A stretch of 64,000 bases of DNA from Rhodococcus sp. (in: high G+C Gram-positive bacteria) (lineage in GTDB: Bacteria; Actinomycetota; Actinomycetes; Mycobacteriales; Mycobacteriaceae). Positions within the stretch are counted from its first letter, which is position 1; the number at the start of each line of letters is the position of its first letter. Both the position numbers and the translations under genes were made by a program. The stretch spans positions 1 through 64,000 of the forward strand of contig NZ_JAHFVG010000025.1 of assembly GCF_023264675.1 (NCBI RefSeq), given 5' to 3'. Below, in pieces: positions 59,641-64,000 of this stretch. The notes below the pieces were generated by a model. The model made no database searches and was not told the DNA's origin. It was given only the letters and a program-made list of their open reading frames with translations.

Positions 59641-60069
59641 ATGTTGTCGACCGGTAGGGTCATTCGCTTCGACGAATTCAAGGGGTATGGATTCGTTGCG
59701 CCGGACGAGGGCGGCGAAGACGTGTTCATCCACGTCAACGATCTCGACTTCGACAAGCGTCTTCTCGCGCCTGGTGTTCGAGTCGAATACGTAGCCGAGC
59801 ACGGCGATCGCGGACTCAAAGCAGGCCAGGTCCAGATCATCGATTCACCCAAGCCCGTGACACGTGCAGCGGTACCGGCCGTCGTTCCCGACGCGGAGAC
59901 GACAGAGTACGACGACGTCGTGTGCGACGTCCTTTCGCTCCGAGAGTTCTCCGCCGAACTCACCGAAGGACTGCTCCATGCCAACCGCGGGCTGACGGCC
60001 GAGCAATTGCTCGACGTGCGCCAGGTTGTTGTCCGTATCGCCCAGTCCCACAAATGGCTGGAGGGCTAG
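59641..60069 (+). CDS. Cold-shock-domain protein with C-terminal extension (CspB-like)
   Basis: 142 residues. Cold-shock domain at residues 1-65 with RNP-1 KGYGFVAP and RNP-2 VFIHVNDL, binding single-stranded RNA or DNA. A C-terminal extension of about 75 residues (CDVLSLREFSAELTEGLLHANRGLTAEQLLDVRQVVVRIAQSHKWL) is like that of mycobacterial CspB (Rv0871). Convergent with accD6. Confidence 0.88.
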   Translation: MLSTGRVIRFDEFKGYGFVAPDEGGEDVFIHVNDLDFDKRLLAPGVRVEYVAEHGDRGLKAGQVQIIDSPKPVTRAAVPAVVPDAETTEYDDVVCDVLSLREFSAELTEGLLHANRGLTAEQLLDVRQVVVRIAQSHKWLEG

Positions 60070-60072
60070 AAG

Positions 60073-60090
60073 CCTCGTCCTCGAACGAGG
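60073..60090. terminator. Putative terminator hairpin
   Basis: Arms CCTCGT and ACGAGG with a 6-base loop in the gap between the convergent cold-shock and accD6 genes. Short stem, no T-run. Confidence 0.5.
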
Positions 60091-60124
60091 TACGCGTTCG
60101 TGCAGCGACTTCGGAGCTACGAGG

Positions 60125-61558
60125 TCACAACGGGATGTTCTTGTGGTTGCCCCGCAATGCCGGTGCCGCTGCCAACGCCTTGGCGATGATCGATCTGGTC
60201 TGTGCCGGTTCGATGACCTCGTCGACGACTCCGATTGCCACCGCGCGCTCAACTCCACCTGCGATGGTTTCGTGCTCGATCGTGAGGCGATCGTGCAGCG
60301 CTTCGCGCTCGTCCTCGGGGGCTGCGGCAAGCGCCTTCTTGTGCAGAATTCCGACGGCTGCCTTGGCGCCCATGACGGCGACCTCGGAACCGGGCCAGGC
60401 GTAGACGGCCGTCGCGCCGAGAGCCCGCGCGTTCATGGCGATATACGCGCCGCCATAGATCTTCCGAGTCACCAGAGTGACACGGGGAACCTTGGCTTCG
60501 GCAAAAGCGTGAAGCAACTTGGCTCCACGACGTACGACGCCTTCCCACTCCATGCTGACGCCCGGAAGATAACCGGGAACGTCCACCACGACCACCAGAG
60601 GAATTCCGAAGGCATCGCAGAGTCGCACGAAGCGGGCGGCCTTCTCGGCGCTCTCGGAGTTCAAGCATCCGCCCAGTCGGATCGGGTTGTTCGCGATGAC
60701 ACCGACGGTCCTGCCACTGAGGCGGCCCATGCCGATGACGATGCTGCGTGCCCATCCGCCCTGGAACTCCTCGAACGTCGACTCGCCTTCGACGTTGTCC
60801 AGCAACTCGTCGATGATCGGGTGGACGTCGTAGGCGCGGCGGTTGGACTCCGGCAGCAGTGCGCGTAGATCGGTGTCTCCGTGTTCGGCGGCCGCGATGT
60901 CGAACGTGCCCTGTTCGCTGAACATCGACACCAGTCGACGAGCGCGGGTGAGAGCATCGAGTTCGTCGTCGGCGACGATGTGGCAGACGCCCGACTTCTT
61001 GTGGTGGGTGTCGGGACCACCGAGCGAGGCCATGTCGACCTGCTCGCCGGTGACGCTGCGAACCACGTCGGGTCCGGTGACGAAAACGCGTCCTTCCGGA
61101 GCCATGATGACCACGTCGGTCAGTGCCGGGCCGTAGGCTGCGCCGCCCGCGGCGAAGCCGAGGACGACCGAAATCTGGGGGACGAGGCCGGAAGCGCGAA
61201 CCATCGCCTCGAACACGAGGCCGACGGCGTGCAGCGCTTCGACACCCTCGGCCAGGCGGGCGCCACCGGAATGCCAGATTCCGACGAGTGGTGCGCCGCG
61301 GTCGATTGCGATGTCGATGGCGGAGACGATGTGCTTGCATCCGTCGACGCCCATTGCGCCACCCATGACGGTTGCGTCGGAGCAGTAGGCGACGGTGTGC
61401 ACTCCGTCGATGTCGCCGTAGGCAGCGAGGAGACCGGACTTGTCCCGGTCGTGTAGCGGAACCATCGTTCCGGCGTCGAACAGCTTCTCGAGGCGAGCGA
61501 CAGGATCACGTGGGTCCACCGAGCTACCCGTGCGTGTTGCGGGGGACAGAATGGTCAT
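60125..61558 (-). CDS. accD6: Acyl-CoA carboxylase beta subunit (carboxyltransferase), AccD6 type
   Basis: 477 residues; AAGGAG precedes the ATG at 61558. Carboxyltransferase domain with two oxyanion-hole regions (HSGGARLAEGVEALHAVG and GGAYIAMNARALGA), VVLGFAAGGAAYGPALTD and VVDVPGYLPGVSMEW. It carboxylates acetyl-CoA (or propionyl-CoA) for FAS-II with an AccA biotin subunit encoded elsewhere. Its place right after kasA in the fabD-acpM-kasA operon matches AccD6 of mycobacteria. Confidence 0.9.
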   Translation of the reverse strand: MTILSPATRTGSSVDPRDPVARLEKLFDAGTMVPLHDRDKSGLLAAYGDIDGVHTVAYCSDATVMGGAMGVDGCKHIVSAIDIAIDRGAPLVGIWHSGGARLAEGVEALHAVGLVFEAMVRASGLVPQISVVLGFAAGGAAYGPALTDVVIMAPEGRVFVTGPDVVRSVTGEQVDMASLGGPDTHHKKSGVCHIVADDELDALTRARRLVSMFSEQGTFDIAAAEHGDTDLRALLPESNRRAYDVHPIIDELLDNVEGESTFEEFQGGWARSIVIGMGRLSGRTVGVIANNPIRLGGCLNSESAEKAARFVRLCDAFGIPLVVVVDVPGYLPGVSMEWEGVVRRGAKLLHAFAEAKVPRVTLVTRKIYGGAYIAMNARALGATAVYAWPGSEVAVMGAKAAVGILHKKALAAAPEDEREALHDRLTIEHETIAGGVERAVAIGVVDEVIEPAQTRSIIAKALAAAPALRGNHKNIPL

Positions 61559-61595
61559 CGCGTTCTCCTTCTGCGTGCCCCGTGAGGGGGCGATC

Positions 61596-61626
61596 CCCAG
61601 GTGAGGGCGTAGTGCCCCCACCTGGG
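61596..61626. terminator. Strong hairpin between kasA and accD6
   Basis: CCCAGGTG/CACCTGGG arms with an additional internal GGGC/GCCC pairing. It is inside the operon, so it may partially terminate or stabilise the upstream mRNA rather than end transcription completely. No T-run on the minus strand. Confidence 0.5.
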
Positions 61627-61666
61627 TTCGATATTTTCGAGTCAGAACGTCACCGTGAGGCGACGA

Positions 61667-62929
61667 TCAGGCCCGACCGAAGGCGAGCGCGACGTTGTGC
61701 CCACCGAATCCGAACGAGTTGTTGATCGCGTAATCGATCTGGCCGGTTCGGGCTTCGCCCTTGACGACATCGAGATCGATTGCGGGATCCTGGTTCTCCA
61801 AATTCAGCGTGGGAGGGATGATTCCCTCTCGCACTGCAAGCACCGTCAGCACCGATTCGAGAGCGCCGACAGCGCCGATCGAGTGGCCGAGTGCGGACTT
61901 AGGTGCGTAGACCGCAGCATGGTTGCCCACGGCCTTGTTGATCGCGAGCGCTTCGGCTGTATCGCCGATAGGCGTTGCCGTAGCGTGCGCGTTCACGTGC
62001 GAGATGTCGGACTTCTGCAAGCCCGCGATCTCGATTGCACGCTGCATTGCACGAGCTGCGCCCTTTCCTTCGGGGTCGGGTGCCACGAGGTGGAATCCGT
62101 CCGAAGTGATGCCTGCGCCGAGGAGACGCGCATGGATCGTGGCCCCGCGAGCCTTGGCGTGCTCTTCGGTCTCGATGACCATGAGCGCGCCGGCCTCGCC
62201 GAACACGAATCCGTCGCGGTCCTTGTCGAACGGCCGCGACGCACCCTTGGGATTGTCGTTGTTGGTGCTCATCGCCCGCATCATGGAGAAGCTGGCGATC
62301 GGCACTGCATCGATGTATCCCTCGACGCCACCGGTGACGACCATGTCGGCGTCGCCCATGACGATCATCCGCCAGGCGTGTGCGATGGCTTCCGAACCCG
62401 AGGAACATGCGGACACGGGCGTGATGACGCCTGCCTGTGCCTTCAGTTCCAAGCCGACGACCGCTGCCGGGCCGTTCGGCATGACCATCTGAACTGCGAG
62501 AGGTGAAACTTTGCGGTAGCCGCCGGCCTTCATCTTGTCGTTGGCGTCGATGAGTGAATCGCCGCCGCCGAGTCCGGTTCCGATCGAGACCGCGAGGCGA
62601 AGTGGATCCACCTCGGGACTACCAGCGTTTTTCCAAACCTCGCGACCGAGCACCGTCGACAGCTGCTCGACGTAGCTCAACCTGCGAACCTCCACTCGGC
62701 TGAGCAGAGATGTCGGGCTCACCGCAAGGTGTCCGCCGATGCGAACGGGCAGATCGTACTCGGCGACGAAATCGTCTTCGAGCGTTGCGATTCCGCTCTC
62801 ACCGTTCAGCAGACCCTTCCACGTTGCGTCGACGTCGCCCGCGATGGACGTGGTCGCAGCGAGGCTGGTGACGACGACACTCGGGAAGCGTCCGTTTGCT
62901 GTGGATGGGTTGGTCACGGTTCGACTCAC
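61667..62929 (-). CDS. kasA: Beta-ketoacyl-ACP synthase of the mycolate FAS-II (KasA)
   Basis: 420 residues from a GTG at 62929. Thiolase-fold condensing enzyme: catalytic Cys in [11 protein letters not shown], His in [11 protein letters not shown], His in [13 protein letters not shown], the usual C-H-H triad. [27 protein letters not shown] is typical of KasA/FabF. Elongates acyl-ACP with malonyl-ACP toward meromycolic acids. GTGA overlap with acpM shows translational coupling. A second condensing enzyme (kasB) that follows kasA in mycobacteria is absent here. Confidence 0.92.
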   Translation of the reverse strand: MSRTVTNPSTANGRFPSVVVTSLAATTSIAGDVDATWKGLLNGESGIATLEDDFVAEYDLPVRIGGHLAVSPTSLLSRVEVRRLSYVEQLSTVLGREVWKNAGSPEVDPLRLAVSIGTGLGGGDSLIDANDKMKAGGYRKVSPLAVQMVMPNGPAAVVGLELKAQAGVITPVSACSSGSEAIAHAWRMIVMGDADMVVTGGVEGYIDAVPIASFSMMRAMSTNNDNPKGASRPFDKDRDGFVFGEAGALMVIETEEHAKARGATIHARLLGAGITSDGFHLVAPDPEGKGAARAMQRAIEIAGLQKSDISHVNAHATATPIGDTAEALAINKAVGNHAAVYAPKSALGHSIGAVGALESVLTVLAVREGIIPPTLNLENQDPAIDLDVVKGEARTGQIDYAINNSFGFGGHNVALAFGRA

Positions 62930-63228
62930 TCGCTCGCGGAGTCGTCGAGCTTGGACTTGATTGCTTCTGCGGCTTCGGGGTTCTCCGCTTCGAGCTTCTG
63001 GATGTACGACACTGCGTCGCCGACGGTACGCAGGCTCGCGAGGTCTTCGTCGGGGATCTTCACGCCGTACTTGTCCTCGGTCTGAACTGCGATCTCGACC
63101 ATGGACAGTGAGTCGATGTCGAGGTCGTCCACGAAGGACTTGTCGATGGTCACCTCGGAGGGCTCGATACCCGTGACCTCCTCGATGATCTCTGCAAGTC
63201 CGGCGATGAGGTCTTCCTGGCTGGCCAC
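62926..63228 (-). CDS. acpM: Meromycolate extension acyl carrier protein
   Basis: 100 residues from a GTG at 63228 (GGGAG upstream). Phosphopantetheine attachment Ser in [13 protein letters not shown]; the helical fold is evident from [22 protein letters not shown] and a longer C-terminal tail ([23 protein letters not shown]), as in AcpM. Carries the growing chain for KasA. In the operon between fabD and kasA. Confidence 0.94.
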   Translation of the reverse strand: MASQEDLIAGLAEIIEEVTGIEPSEVTIDKSFVDDLDIDSLSMVEIAVQTEDKYGVKIPDEDLASLRTVGDAVSYIQKLEAENPEAAEAIKSKLDDSASE

Positions 63229-63398
63229 TGCGTGGCTCCCTTCATTCAGTGACGGTGCGCCGTGAATCGACGTACCGAAATGGTGGTGCTGGTCGTTGTG
63301 CGGCGCCGCGGTCGAAATCGACGCCACGTGCACGTCTCGAAATTGCAGACGGCACCCTGAACCCGTGGAAAGAACGCCCACGGGAGGTTCGTGTCGAG

Positions 63399-64000
63399 CT
63401 AGATCAGCTCGGCCAGTGTGGCAATGTCCTCGGGCTTCTTGAGCCCGAGAGTCGGAGTGCCGCGCAGTTCGCGCTTGGCGATTCCGACGAGTGCTCCGGC
63501 TGGTGGCAGCTCTGCCACGACCGTCACGGCGGAATCTTTCAGTGTCGCGGTGCACAGGTCCCACCGGACAGGCCTGGTGACCTGAGCGGCAAGTTTGCTG
63601 ATTGCATCCGCCCCTGATGACACCGGCTTGCCGTCGGAATTGGACAACAGCGTGCGTACGGGCTCCGACGGAGTGATCGCGGCGGCTGCCGTCGCTACGG
63701 CGTCCTGTGCGGGTGCCATGAAGCGGGTGTGGAACGCGCCTGCCACCGGGAGCGGACGAACCCGTGCCTTCTCCGGCGGATTGTCGGCCAGTTCGGCCAG
63801 CGCGGTGAGCAGTCCGGCCGCGACGATCTGACCGGCGGCGTTGACGTTCGCCGGTTCGAGCCCGAGTTCGTCGAGGCGAGCCAGGACAGCGGCCTCGTCG
63901 CCGCCGAGCACGGCGGACATTCCGGTTGCTTCGAGTGCACAGGCCTTGGCCATCTCGGCTCCGCGGACTGCGGCAAGGGTGACTGCCTCGTCGGACGAAA
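63399..64000 (-). CDS. fabD: Malonyl-CoA:ACP transacylase, C-terminal part (5' end outside window)
   Basis: About 200 residues are visible and the frame runs off the right edge (SSDEAVTLAAVRGAEMAK...). The catalytic His is in GAFHTRFM, and NVNAAGQIVAAG, SNSDGKPVSSGAD and VTRPVRWD are the usual FabD marks; the GHSLGE nucleophile motif lies outside. Transfers malonyl from CoA to AcpM. Ends 170 bases before acpM on the same strand. Confidence 0.92.
   Translation of the reverse strand, partial: SSDEAVTLAAVRGAEMAKACALEATGMSAVLGGDEAAVLARLDELGLEPANVNAAGQIVAAGLLTALAELADNPPEKARVRPLPVAGAFHTRFMAPAQDAVATAAAAITPSEPVRTLLSNSDGKPVSSGADAISKLAAQVTRPVRWDLCTATLKDSAVTVVAELPPAGALVGIAKRELRGTPTLGLKKPEDIATLAELI

Overview
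The window is high-GC actinobacterial DNA that looks like a mycolic-acid producer of the Rhodococcus/Nocardia type. The right end carries the FAS-II block fabD-acpM-kasA-accD6. Other pointers are an NDMA-dependent alcohol dehydrogenase, a haemophore-like secreted protein, a DUF3145 protein, a CspB-like cold-shock protein and a ThiF/diguanylate-cyclase neighbourhood resembling mycobacterial Rv1354c-Rv1355c. These are family recognitions made by reading the sequence; no database was searched.

Layout. 1-1018: the end of an IS1380-type insertion sequence, which has cut off a keto-acid decarboxylase gene (1019-2110). 2161-9673: a minus-strand block in which two versions of a three-gene set (small membrane protein, small exported protein, alpha/beta hydrolase) flank a large LuxR-type ATPase regulator. 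9973-13847: a TetR/short-chain dehydrogenase divergent pair, a methyltransferase and a LysR regulator. 14065-19516: a catabolic set (aldehyde dehydrogenase, class III CoA-transferase, 3-hydroxyisobutyrate dehydrogenase, acyl-CoA synthetase) followed by a LuxR regulator. 20608-30140: housekeeping and small stress-type genes, including two ArsR regulators with clear palindromic operators and the ThiF/acyltransferase/GGDEF group.

30325-37817 is the most unusual chromosomal block. It holds an ECF-like sigma factor, a small protein with a carboxypeptidase-regulatory-like domain, a subtilase with a sevenfold FMSP repeat, a TPR-CHAT caspase-like protein, a second subtilase and a trypsin-like protease. 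None of the proteases has a visible signal peptide and all active-site residues are present. It is presented as a candidate transcription-coupled intracellular protease system. 37875-46368 carries a fused assimilatory nitrate reductase/flavoprotein reductase, a PadR-MFS efflux pair, a GAF-ANTAR protein, a cupin and a universal stress protein.

46379-53981 is a 7.6-kb integrated element inserted in the 3' part of a CAT-anticodon tRNA gene. It is bounded by perfect 45-bp direct repeats and encodes a tyrosine integrase, a small excisionase-like protein, a P4-type primase/helicase and several unknown proteins in tightly overlapping operons. It has no capsid or tail genes, which suggests a phage satellite or a minimal integrative element. 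After the tRNA come a molybdopterin oxidoreductase, the haemophore-like protein, alcohol dehydrogenase, a serine hydrolase, DUF3145, the cold-shock protein and, convergent with it, the FAS-II operon running off the right edge.
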